Origin: Balanoglossus misakiensis
Lineage: Eukaryota > Hemichordata
DNA length: 64,000 nt
NCBI GenBank assembly: GCA_040954595.2
Contig: CM082593.2
Span: 11,036,001 to 11,100,000 of the forward strand
Direction of reading: 5' to 3'
The notes beneath the pieces are model-generated. The model ran no database searches. It was given only the letters and a program-made list of their open reading frames with translations, and was not told where the DNA came from. Both the position numbers and the translations under genes were made by a program. Shown here in pieces: positions 45,669-56,378 of the stretch (positions are counted from its first letter, which is position 1; every line of letters starts with the position of its first letter).

Positions 45669-46495
45669 CTAATGGAATGGCGTTGGACCAAGTTTATGAA
45701 TGGATTTAAAAATGAGAACTAACATCTTAAAAACAATACGCTGTGTAACAGGTAGCCAGTGCAACTGATACAAAATTGGAGTGATGTGACAGGTGATTTT
45801 TGAATGAGTAACAATTCTAGCAGCAATATTCTGAACGCGTTGGATACGGTTGATTGAATACTTCGGGAGCCCAAATAAAAGTGAATTACATGAATCAATT
45901 CGAGAAGTAATGAATGCATGAACTAATTGCTCTCTAGCAGAATGAGATAAATATTTGCGGATAAGCGCAATGCGACGTAAATGAAAAGTGGCAGAGCGGC
46001 AGATCTGTCCAATATGTGGCTTCATTGTCAGACAAGAGTCAAGGATCACACCAAGGCTCTTAGCCTGACAATGGACAGGAATCAGAGAATCGCCAACACG
46101 AATTTCTGAAATCCCTCTAGCAGACAGATCACCTGAAATACCAAAGAAAATAACAAATTCAGTCTTATCATCGTATAAGCACAAGAAGTTTTCAGACATC
46201 CAAAACCTAACATCGGATATACAAAGTTCAAGATTTGAAACAGTTCTTGCTGCGTTGTCTTTACTAAAAGACATATAAAGTGAAGAGTCATCTGCATAAA
46301 AACTATAAAGACAACCATGACTTTGAACTAATTCACCAAATGGAGACGGGTACATATTGAAAAGTATGGGACCAAGAACTGATCCCTGTGGTACCCCAGT
46401 GTCGAGCCGATAGAAAGGTGATTGGGTGGAATTTACAAGTACACACTGACTACGATTGGAAAGGTATGACTTAAACCACATGAGAACAGTATCTG
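45669..46495 (-). pseudogene. Non-LTR retrotransposon reverse-transcriptase fragment
   Basis: 270 codons on the minus strand: WFKSYLSNRSQCVLVN, TGVPQGSVLGPILF, the catalytic FYADDSSLYMSF, LGVILDSCLTMKPHIGQICR and the C-terminal thumb-like region with HWLPVTQRIVFKMLVL. These are the ordered RT blocks of CR1/L2/Jockey-type elements. The N-terminal RT fingers and the endonuclease are absent. The right end meets the 309-bp repeat at about 46498, and the left end abuts the LTR-like end of the Ty3-like element. A shorter relative is at 17995-18215. Confidence 0.9.
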
Positions 46496-46499
46496 AGAG

Positions 46500-47770
46500 A
46501 CCAAAATACTACCACAGAGAGTGCTATACTATATGACCATCAACTGAGTATCATTCAAATACTCTGTGCACAGTGGGTAAACACACATTTGGTTTTTTAG
46601 GAGACTTTCATCAGTTGTAGTAAAATACAACGTGACTACACTATATACACCAATGAGAATCGCCATGTAATTCAGAGAGTGCTTGATATTAAAACTGTTT
46701 CATAGTTGTGGCCTTTACTGCTGATAATTAGGTTACCATAGATACAAGCCCAATGCAACATGACAGGGATAAACATATGCAAAGACAAGATTAAACCCCA
46801 CCTCCATAATCAAAATACTACCACAGAGGGCGCTATACTATATGACCATCAACTGAGTATCATTCAAATACTCTGTGCACAGTGGGTAAAGACTTATTTG
46901 TTTTTTTAGGAGACTTTCATCAGTTGCAGTAAAATACAACGTGACTACACTATATACACCAATGAGAATGGCCATGTAATTCAGAGAGTGCTTGATATTA
47001 AAACTGTTTCATAGTTGTGGCCTTTACTGCTGATAATTAGGTTACCATAGATACAAGCCCAATGCAACATGACAGGGATAAACATATGCAAAGACAAGAT
47101 TAAACCCCACCTCCATAATCAAAATACTACCACAGAGGGCGCTATACTATATGACCATCAACTGAGTATCATTCAAATACTCTGTGCACAGTGGGTAAAG
47201 ACACATTTGGTTTTTTAGGAGACTTTCATCAGTTGTAGTAAAATACAACGTGACTACACAATATACACCAATGAGAATGGCCATGTAATTCAGAGAGTGC
47301 TTGATATTAAAACTGTTTCATAGTTGTGGCCTTTACTGCTGATAATTAGGTTACCATAGATACAAGCCAAATGCAACATGACAGGGATAAACATATGCAA
47401 AGACAAGATTTAACCCCACCTCCATAATCAAAATACTACCACAGAGGGCGCTATACTATATGACCATCAACTGAGTATCATTCAAATACTCTGTGCACAG
47501 TGGGTAAAGACACATTTGGTTTTTTAGGAGACTTTCACCAGTTGCAGTAAAATACAACGTGACTACACTATATGCACCAATGAGAATGGCCGTGTAATTC
47601 AGAGTGCTTGATATTAAAACTGTTTCAAAGCTGTGGCCTTTACTGCTGATAATTAGGTTACCATAGATACAAGTGGAATGGAACCGGACAGGGATAAACA
47701 TACAAAGGCTAGGTTAACCCCCCCCCCCCCAATACTACCACAGAGGGCGCTATACTGATCATCAAGTCTG
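46500..47770 (+). repeat. 309-bp tandem array, about four units
   Basis: GCTATACTATATGACCATCA starts at 46523, 46832, 47141 and 47450 (309-bp period), with a diverged unit near 47749. Units contain CCACAGAGGGCGCTATACT, CTCTGTGCACAGTGGGTAAA and CTGATAATTAGGTTACCATA. Similarity between units is high, so amplification is recent. A poly-C run is at about 47718-47730. Confidence 0.95.
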
Positions 47771-48629
47771 TACCATTGAAATAAATCTGTGCAGAGTGGG
47801 TAAATTAGGCATTTGGTTCTTCAGATTTTCATAAGTTGCACTAAAATGCTATGTGGCCCACTACAAGGACAAATAAGTCAAAAATGGCAAATTTGACGTT
47901 TACTTTGAGGTTGGCATGGGGCAAACGAGACAATACAAGAACACTGAAACTCAATTAGTGAAACACTAAAGTTGTACTTTATTTCTCTAACAAACTTAGA
48001 GAAAATTTACATGGCCATCTTTTTACTCAGAGACCTGATGTTGAATAGAAATGTGGTAGTGCAGGTCCACATGAGTGCCGTGTACTAGCCTCTCTCTCTG
48101 CAAATCCATCCACAACTTGCATGCAGATAGTGGGAGTCTGATGTAAGCAACTACTGCAGTTACAGTCAGGACGTAAGTGGGATAATTAAACAGCAGGGGA
48201 TCATGCAATGCAAACACTTGAACTGGCCAGTAACGTTTGAATTGCTCATTTGCATACAGTTTTTCAACTTTTTTCACAACGAAAGTTAAGCAACTAGCAA
48301 CCCATTTCTGACAATTATTTCACCCCAGGCACATTACTGGTACTATGAGTGTACTACATGTGATTTTTCATGAAGTTTTATCGAGAAGAATTTCTTTACT
48401 TCCACTGACAAAATTGTGATCACGAAATTCAAAGTGACCTTGAAGTTACAAAAAAAAAAATATCAGCCATACCCACACAAAAATTAACCCCCTCAGGTTT
48501 TAGAAACATTATTAAACTCCTCTATTCATAATTTTGACATGAATATATCCATGCCGAGAGTCAAGGACCACAATTTACTGTGCCATAGGTCAGTCCTGAG
48601 AAGTCAGTCAGCGTGAATAGTGTATAGAC
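47771..48629. other. Repeat block inverted to 35.5-36.5 kb, then no gene recognised
   Basis: 47800-48120 is the reverse complement of pieces at 36250-36500, but CATGAGTGCCGTGTACTAGC at about 48070 is in direct orientation relative to 35502. This shows rearrangement within the repeat. 48130-48629 has no recognised exon. Confidence 0.5.
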
Positions 48630-48965
48630 TCCGTATGTAATATGCTAATTAAGCAATAAAACACCCCCAGCCATGGTATATCACGAGATTTTGACCAGTT
48701 CACGACATATACGCACGAGCGATAGCGAGTGCGTATATGGAGTTGAACTGGTCAAAATCGAGTGGTATACCATGGCTGGGGGTGTTCTATTGCTATTATA
48801 TTATGCCAGTATATTGAAACTTTGCATAAAACATTTTAAAAAGGCATTTTCTTTAACTATGATATATGACTGTGGTATATGGCTAATATATCACGGTCAC
48901 GTGTCGTGTCTCGACCAATCAAATAGCGTGATTTAAACCATCAATATACTGGTATAATATAATGA
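48630..48965. mobile_element. Nested palindromic MITE-like sequence
   Basis: 48661-48785 is a near-perfect 125-bp palindrome (ACACCCCCAGCCATGGTATA... and its complement), extended by AT-rich arms to about 48630 and 48812. A second inverted pair, TATTATGCCAGTATATTG (about 48801) and CAATATACTGGTATAATA (about 48941), brackets the next 160 bp. Noncoding. Confidence 0.75.
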
Positions 48966-49539
48966 GAGATAACGACGCGTTGAAAAGGAAGCCATTACGT
49001 CATGGGTTAACATGCGTTGACCTACTTCAATGCATACACATATGGCAAACACGGCTGTACTCGTCGATGGCGAAGGCAATTTTTACACCGTCATTACTCC
49101 ACAACGGAGCGGCTCACACTATTATAATTTCACGGTAACTTAGTTCAATATCTTCCTAACCTACCCAATTTTTTTCAAGACAAGAAATCTTTGCCGAGAG
49201 TCAAGGACCACAATTTAAACCAACATACCGAAACTGTCTTTCTCGGGAAAGCGTCGTTAAAACTTCACGAAAAATCATCCTATCATTGACTATGGTGTTT
49301 CATACACGTCTTAGAAAAATGGGTGCACTACGATCACTTGTAGTACCGAAAATCTCCGTTTGAAAATTTTTCGAACTGGCCATAACTGCCACTCAGCGAC
49401 TTTCACATTCAAATAGATCTCTTTGATCTCACCGCCGTAATTACCCCACTTACGTCCTGACTGGTTAATACTTACAAAGTGTATTACCTCCAACACCCCA
49501 TGGACGGTATCATGTCATCACCAGTAGCTATAGGTTCTT
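48966..49539. other. No gene recognised
   Basis: The phrase CCGAGAGTCAAGGACCACAATTTA at about 49194 also occurs at about 48554, a small duplicated piece. Otherwise no supported feature. Confidence 0.4.
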
Positions 49540-51690
49540 TTAACACCTTGAGAGAAAAAAATGGATTGTTACTGATAGATTACAAAGCACTGACAATACA
49601 AGAGGGGGAGGGGTAAGGTTTGTTGAGAGCAGTTGTTTTTTGCTAAACATTAGTGAAAATATGAAATTATTGACATGTAGGATTTCAATTTTATGATGTA
49701 AGAGTATTTTATAATATCTCACCGGGACTTCAGTTGTCGCTGTAGTATTTAACCCAAGTTTAACTGTGCCACCCACGTCCATGCATGGCAAGGTTTTCTC
49801 TCCCAAAAGTTTCAGTTTGGTATCCCAGTTACCATCAGTTGCACTTACTCCACGCCTTCTAAGTTGAATGCGATTTACCATCACAGGATTCATACTGTGG
49901 TGCAAAGACAATTAAAAACATCGATTGTAAGTCATTTAGTAGTGATACCATTGTGACCAAACCTCGTTTTAAAATACATGTAATCTGTACTCGAAACTAT
50001 CATTTTTTTCTTTCTAGAATATTAGAACGCGCTCAAAAATAAAAATGCGACCTGTAAGCGAGTGCCGCGTTTCAATTGGTACTGACGATAAACACCGCCA
50101 CTCGGAGATAAAATCAACGTTTTTTTTAATGCAAGTGAACGCATGGAGGCGGCCATATTGAATTTAGGTTACATCCCAAGACATTCCGACTGGGCTTCAG
50201 GTGGATTCGGGAAAGGTCTCTAAAACATAATCGGTCATCCAATTTTGTATACTAAATTTCTAAAAATGTAGGACATGGGAGGTTAACATACCCACAATGA
50301 CTACACACAAAAAAGGGCCCAGGCGTTTCGGGGTGCGATTGTTACGTACCTTAGCTCCATCATCTGCAACCATGCAGCCAAGGCGTGGCAGTGAAATTGT
50401 GCCTCATTGAGGATACAGTCTAGATCCGGAATTCAGCCAACGGCAAACTGTTTAGCGTGCCTTGTATGCAGCAGGATGGCAACGTTCTGGAACTTAAATT
50501 CTGGAAAGAAAATCCGAAATAGCTGAACAGATAACAGAAGAGAGAATACATACAGCTCCGCAACTTTTCCACTGGAAGATATAATACCATTTGCCTCTAT
50601 GATAGAGCAAAGGTATGTTATAATCGCACCCCGAAACTTATGGGCCTTTTTTTTGACGTAGTCATTTTGGGTATCTTAACCTCCCATCTTCTACATTTTT
50701 AGAAATTTACTCTACAAAATTGAATGACCCATTACATTTTAGAGACCTTTCCCGAATTCAACCGAAGCCTAATCGGAAGGTCTTCGGATGTAATCCAATA
50801 TGGCAGCCTCCATGCGATCACGTACATTGAAAATCCATTGATTTCATCGCCGATTACCGATGTTTATCGTCAATACCGATTCAAACGCGGCACTCGTTTA
50901 CAAGTCGCATTTATTTTTGATCGCGTTCCAATATTTTAAACAAACTAGATTACTGATAAAAATGCTCAAAATTTTTCCTCCAAATGCCATCTTTACGGAT
51001 TCAGTCACACAACTTACAGACTACGCCAAACTTTTTTCCAGATCATACCTTGCGGGCGTAAAGCGATGGATATACCTGAAAAATTGGTAACAGAATTGTA
51101 TCATCCGCCACAAATAATGATATCAGAAGTCGAGATATCTCCACAGAAGAAGAGGGTGTGCGTTGTAGGAAAAGTCCATGATGTGAGTACTGTCAAATGT
51201 TGCACAAATAGCCGTTAAACCTGAAATATAGATTGAAAGTGGATATTGTTTTACACAATTTTTGAACATTGAAGTAAAGTATTAGAATGATGGAGTCCGA
51301 TAAAAAAAGTGAGTTGGTAATTTCGGCATCCGACTTCGTTATTAAAAATGGAAAGGTTTGCGATTCGGTTCAAGTAGTATTTGCAAGTTTGAAAGGAAAT
51401 ATTTCATTGAAGTACAGTGGCAACTACTGCATTATTGAGAATCTTTGAAATGTTGATGAACGGAGACTTATAATAGAATAAATGAAAACCTACCTTTAAC
51501 GGTGTTAGGGTTACTACACCTGACAGACCGCTGGTCTGCGTCCGACCGATTCTGAGCTCCTAGCTCTTGTGGAGACATGCGGAGGTACAGCGGGTTAACG
51601 GTTAGGAAGTGTTGATGAAAGGAATGATTAATTACATAGGCCAATCAGGATCCTGGAGTTAGATATTCGAGTGAAATGGTGGAAAAACGG
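49540..51690. pseudogene. OB-fold gene copy B, rearranged
   Basis: Order on the plus strand: last exon reversed (about 49725-49898, minus), its intron reversed (to about 50350), exon 1 forward (50363-50611, with several in-frame stops and losses), intron forward (50612-51041), a middle exon forward (51042-51182), then the 5' flank reversed (51211-51690). The switch before exon 1 (GTACCTTAGCTCCATCATCTGCAACC) matches the switch in copy A, so both share one inversion. The reversed last exon lacks the same ~10 codons as copy A. It is not functional as arranged, but it preserves the middle exon. Confidence 0.75.
51042..51182 (+). CDS. Middle exon of the OB-fold gene, found only in copy B
   Basis: An open 47-codon exon flanked by CTTTTTTCCAG and GTGAGT. 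It is phase 0 at both ends, matching the phase 0 end of exon 1 and phase 0 start of the last exon. It encodes LVTELYHPPQIMISEVEISP and KKRVCVVGKVHD. The V-x-V-x-G-x-V strand looks like the first strand of an OB-fold and would lead directly into the last exon (YESV... RRKLTITDGT... VNLWGEK) to complete the barrel. It is absent from copies A and C. The exon model is inferred from splice sites and phase. Confidence 0.65.
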
Positions 51691-53149
51691 GAATGCCGAT
51701 TGGTTCAATTTAACCGAAGGGAAATTGCTACATTATATGACGTCAGTTGCGAACGATAATGCATATATTAAGCTAAGGTTGAATCCGGTTTTTCCATCAA
51801 GCACAAGCATATTTCAGTCATAAAAAAAACGAAGAGAATAACACTAAAAAAATATTTCCTTTTTAAAAACTTCACTATAGCATTATTATAATGATGTACG
51901 TCGTACATAAAATGATACACGTGACATCGACTTGTTCAGAGTTTTAAAACAGGTAGAGAGTGCCCATGGGTAACCCGAAAACACACAAACCGGGTAAAAA
52001 ATGAAAGTCCTGCGAAGGCCAGGAGTATACACTGAAAAATTACAATAAATCTAGTACAAAGGTTTGTATCCTCACGAATAATTAACTCTGATTGCATAAG
52101 TTTATTTCCGTCTCATTACCTTCTGAAAGCAAATCACTCACTTGCCGGTAAAAGTTGAGTAAAATACTACATCTAAACTGCATAGCGATGGCGGCCCATA
52201 AAAATAATTGCCCAGTGTCCCACTCGCAATGCACAACTTTTTAGGCCAAGTGCTAATGATATTCGAATTTTCGAAGGTTACGCAATATACACATACATGT
52301 ATAAATATTAATTTATGAACAATTTCCAGTGTTCACGCTGGGATTTCTTTCGTTCTAGTTTACTCGTTATATAATGTACCAATTCCCTCCGGTAAGTTGA
52401 GCCGATTCCCATCACTTTGAGCCAATCGATATTCATGGTTTTTCAGCATTTCAGTCGACTATATTTACACCTGTTGCATGTCTTTGCAGTTTTTGACTTG
52501 ACGCTTACAACCGAGTCGCACCGCACGCAGTACTATCTTGTTGTCTTCATGTTTAGTTGTTGTTTTGCGCACACTATTTGCACAAAAATATCTGCTCGTT
52601 TTGTTATCAACGATCGAGTATATGTTAGGAAGTCCGACATAGAGAACTTTGTTCTAAATATTCAATGCCCCACAAATGATATACTACACTGCTCGACACA
52701 ACACACCCCAGCCATACTCCATTAGTACACGCCACAAACACCGTATTTATACAGCCTGAGGGATTTCAGCTTCGAACTTATTGCCCAATCATATTCGACA
52801 ATTTCCAACCAATCCCCTTCTGACTAATTGACCAATCACACGCTTCGAGCATAATTTCCAAAAAAGGGAAAACTAACGAATTTGCTACATCTTTCCGGTT
52901 TCATCTTCAACAGTTTCTAACATTTTTTTGGACCCCCCCCCCCCTCGATAAACACCCATACTCAAAGGGTAACTTCATTTAATTGTCAGTAAATAAAATC
53001 AATTCACAGTCTTATTACATGTACTATTTATAATATACTCAAATTTCCACTACAAAATATCTGTATATGTGCGTTAAATTCTGAAATCTTTCCACCCAAA
53101 CCTCTAGTTATGCAAATTTAAATTGCTGTCTGTTGCGTTCGCCTACGGT
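51691..53149. other. Spacer between copies B and C, no gene recognised
   Basis: A 1.46-kb centre between the reversed 5' flank of copy B and the forward 5' flank of copy C. It holds a poly-C run at about 52927-52937. The 102-codon frame at 52417-52725 has no domain. Confidence 0.5.
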
Positions 53150-53221
53150 TTCTCATTTTCGGACATTCGAATCTAACTCCTGATTGGCCTATAAACTTAT
53201 TTCTTTCATCAACACTTTCTA

Positions 53222-54514
53222 ACCGTTAACCCGCTGTACCTCCGCATGTCTCCACAAGAGCTAGGAGCTCAGAATCGGATGAACGAGACAAGCGGTCTCT
53301 CACGTTTAGTAACCGTAACACCGTTAAAGGTAGGTTTTCATTGATTCTAATAAGTCTCCGTTCATCAACATTTCAAAAATTCTCCATAACCCAGTAGTTG
53401 CCACTGTGCTTCAATGAAATATTTCCTTTCAAACTTGCAAATGGTAACCGAATCTCAAATCGCAAATCTTTCCATTTTTAATAACGAAGTCGGATGCCGC
53501 AATCACCAACTCACTTTTTTATCGGACTCCATCATTCTAATACTTTACTTCAATTGTCAAAAATTTTGTAAAACAATATCCACTCTCAATCTATATTTCA
53601 GGTTTAACGGCGTTATGGCATCCCCGGCTCCCGGTCCGTCATCCCCAACCAGCCAAGGCGTGGCACTGAAATTGCGCCTCATGGAGGATGTCGAGATCCG
53701 GAATTCCGCCAACGGGAAACTGTTTAGCGTGCCTTGTATGCAGCAGGATGGCAACGTTCTGGAACTTAAATTCTGGAAAGAAAATCCGAAGTGGCTGAAC
53801 AGATTACAGAAGGGAGAATACGTACAGCTCCGCAACTTTTCCACTGGAAGAGATAATACCATTTGCCTCTATGACTATGATAGAGCAAAGGTACGTTATA
53901 ATCGCACCCCGAAACTTATGGGCCTGACTTTTTTTTTGCCGTAGTCATTTTGGGTATCTTAACCTCCCATCTTCTACATTTTTAGAAATTTACTCTACAA
54001 AATTGAATGACCCATTACATTTTAGAGACCTTTCCCGAATTCAACCGAAGCCCAATGGGAAGGTCTTCAGATGTAATCCAATATGGCAGCCTCCATGCGA
54101 TCACGTACATTGAAAATCCATTTATATGATACAACCATGCCTTGTCAACTCACCTCGGGTCAAAATTACTGCCATCGATTCATCATTTTGCAGTTCAAAT
54201 TTTAAAAAGCAACTGACAAAAAACAACCACTCTTGCACTATTTCTCCACAACATTTACTACTCGTAATTATTAACATTCAATGTTTTCCATTTTATTTCC
54301 ACTACAGTATGAATCAGTGACACATACATCGAATTCTACAAAGAGACGTAAACTGACCATAACTGATGGCACAAGAGATGCTGAAGTCAACCTTTGGGGT
54401 GAGAAAACAGCGCTGCCACTGGATGTAGGTGCCACAGTTAAACTAGGCCCATTGGTTATCAACAGATATAAAACATCGTCCACATTAAATACAACAGCGA
54501 CAACTGAAGTGGAG
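53222..54514 (+). CDS. OB-fold (RPA-like) gene copy C, best preserved but lacking the middle exon
   Basis: Leader exon ends at 53329 (AAAG before GTAGGT). Exon 1 is 53602-53890, ATG at 53615 (MASPAPGPSSPTSQGVAL), 92 codons, donor GTACGT. The last visible exon is 54308-54514, acceptor CCACTACAG, 69 codons, donor GTGAGA. Exon 1 contains LMEDVEIRNSANGKLFSVP, LELKFWKENPKWL and QKGEYVQLRNFSTG. The last exon contains KLTITDGTRDAEVNLWGEK, GATVKLGPLVINRY and TSSTLNTTATTEVE. The D-G-x(n)-LWG-x(n)-G-x-x-V-x-(L/I) pattern and the STxxTT end are those of RPA70-type single-strand-DNA-binding OB-folds. Joining exon 1 straight to the last exon would omit a beta strand. Function may be ssDNA binding, for a host or mobile element. 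Later exons were not found. Confidence 0.65.
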
Positions 54515-54519
54515 GTGAG

Positions 54520-55955
54520 ACATAAAATACTGTTCCTGATGCTCCGTGAGAACTGTCAAGTAGCCACGGTTCTAGGCGACATAGGATGGATGTCCACGGT
54601 ACGGGAGGAGGCCATGCATGTATACGGGAAGGAAAAGAATGAAGCCAACCTGCCCGTACCATCCGACGCAGCCATAAAAACCTGCACACTACCTCGGGAG
54701 TTCAATCCAGGCCGCGTACGTGGGGGATTCGTTGGCCATATCTCCCCGCAAGAGCCCACAAGAACCACCACCGCAGCTGACGACCTGGAGGAAACTTTGA
54801 GCATCTTCCGGGATCCGCAGCTGGAAAAACAGGTACTCGGTGGCGACAAGGACCAGGCGATGGAGGTGTCGGAAGGGCCAGACCCACCCCGCACCCGTGT
54901 ATCACCCCCAATAGCAGTAGCGAGAGACGGGGGAAACCAAGGGCTGCTGCAGGAGCCATCACCCCACGCCAAGAAATGCTGCCGCTGCAGTCACTGATCA
55001 ACCCATTGGAGCTGGAGGCGACATTGGAGGCGGGGGAATATCTAATCCCCTGGGAACTTCGACGCCACCCCGGCAGCCCTACTAGGTCCAGATCCCCAAC
55101 CCGGTCGCCGCGACCGGAGCGTTCTCGAGAGGAAAGGCGGGACCGCCCACCTTCCCGTGAACGACCATCCTTTTCACGCTGGGGAGATCTCAGCCCCAGA
55201 CGTCGATCACCGATCCGGTATCCGACGCCGGAACCGCCCAAAGAAGACGAACGCCGCTGGAGGAGCGCCAGGCCGGCCCGAAGGAGCCCCCTATCCTCTG
55301 TTCCACATTACTCATCAGGCCCTTCTCCATGTCCGTTCCCGGGAGGCCGGAGGTCCACGCGCAAACTGAAGAAACACGCCTTTCAGTGCCACCTTCCAGT
55401 TATTTTTACTGAGAAGCCGGTAGTATTCCGCGAGCGGGACGCGGTGGAGGCGTTAGAGAAACTCACCTATACTGGCTGTGTGGTCCAGGAAATGAAATAC
55501 CCGACCTGCTAGACTTCTATATCCGCAGGGGCGGACCTGGACGGATCCCTACGGAATCCTTTTGTTCACCGGAGTCCATGGTGATGATGAAGCGCCTGTG
55601 CGTCTTCCAGGGGTGGGAGGTGCCGAACAGGTTCCGACTGAGCTCCCCCACCACACCAGCGATTCTCATCCACTGGCGTGTCCTTAGCATACTGCTGAGG
55701 TGGGTATCCCAATCACGACAGGAAGAATTCCGGGAAATCCGACCTCACCGGAAAACATCATCAATCCGGACACAGCAACCAGAGAGGACGGGGGCGGAAG
55801 CAGTCGCACAGAATCCATCGACGCAGGGGGAGCGAGGACGCGCCAGGGGTTTTTGATGCATTTTTTATCCCCCAAGCGTGCGCGGAGGAGTGCCGAGTGG
55901 AAGACGCGCCCACCACCATAGATGACCTCACTGACTACGATGTTGGTGTCCCCCC
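54520..55955 (+). pseudogene. GC-rich decayed reading frame with RS-rich segment, unknown family
   Basis: GC content is clearly above its AT-rich neighbours. The frame to 54997 includes VREEAMHVYGKEKNEANLPV and DDLEETLSIFRDPQLEK. The next frame (54976-55512) has an RS/RP-rich part (TRSRSPTRSPRPERSREER, SPRRRSPIR) and CPFPGG followed by TRKLKKHAFQCHLP, which looks like a zinc finger whose second Cys is Gly. A third stretch (about 55578-55720) has FQGWEVPNRFRLSSP and AILIHWRVLSIL. The original frame returns near 55849 (VFDAFFIPQACAEE) and is cut by the LTR at 55956. At least two frameshifts are needed. It is probably part of a mobile element ORF; the family is not recognised. Confidence 0.5.
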
Positions 55956-56159
55956 TGTTATGTTTCCATCAACATGGGAATAATAATGCGATCATAAGGT
56001 ATAACAACAACCTATTTATTGATCGGCTGAAAAGACTCAACAATGTGCTTCGCCTTATCTGGGCGGAAGTGACATCGTACAGCAATTCATAAACAAGTGG
56101 AACACCAACAATGCAACACTAGAGGGCGCTATATTGATCGTAGCTGTCAGAATACTACA
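55956..56159 (-). repeat. 3' LTR (204 bp)
   Basis: On the plus strand it runs TGTTATGTTTCC...GTCAGAATACTACA, so TG...CA on both strands. It carries an extra 8 bp around 56061-56068 (GGGCGGAA) relative to the other LTR. Confidence 0.95.
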
Positions 56160-56172
56160 TCCCCTCTTCTTT
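56160..56172 (-). other. Polypurine tract
   Basis: AAAGAAGAGGGGA on the minus strand, immediately before the 3' LTR start TGTAGTATTC. It would prime plus-strand DNA synthesis. Confidence 0.85.
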
Positions 56173-56378
56173 AAGATAAATTGTTTCAAAACTCTTTTTG
56201 AATACGAATGTCACTGTGAATTGTCCTGTGCAAACTCTGCATTCATCTTGAATCAGTCTTTGTCAAAATCAAACGCAACGAACATGAAAAATACTCTGGG
56301 AAAAATGTGATAAATTTTCCTCTGTATAACTCAACTTTCTGTGGAACAAATGGCGTATCTCAATATCAGAAAAAGCTA

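Noticed and set aside
49540-54997. Calling the OB-fold copies a Helitron
   Set aside because: RPA-like genes do occur in Helitrons, but no Rep/helicase sequence or TC...CTRR ends were seen here, so the class is left open.
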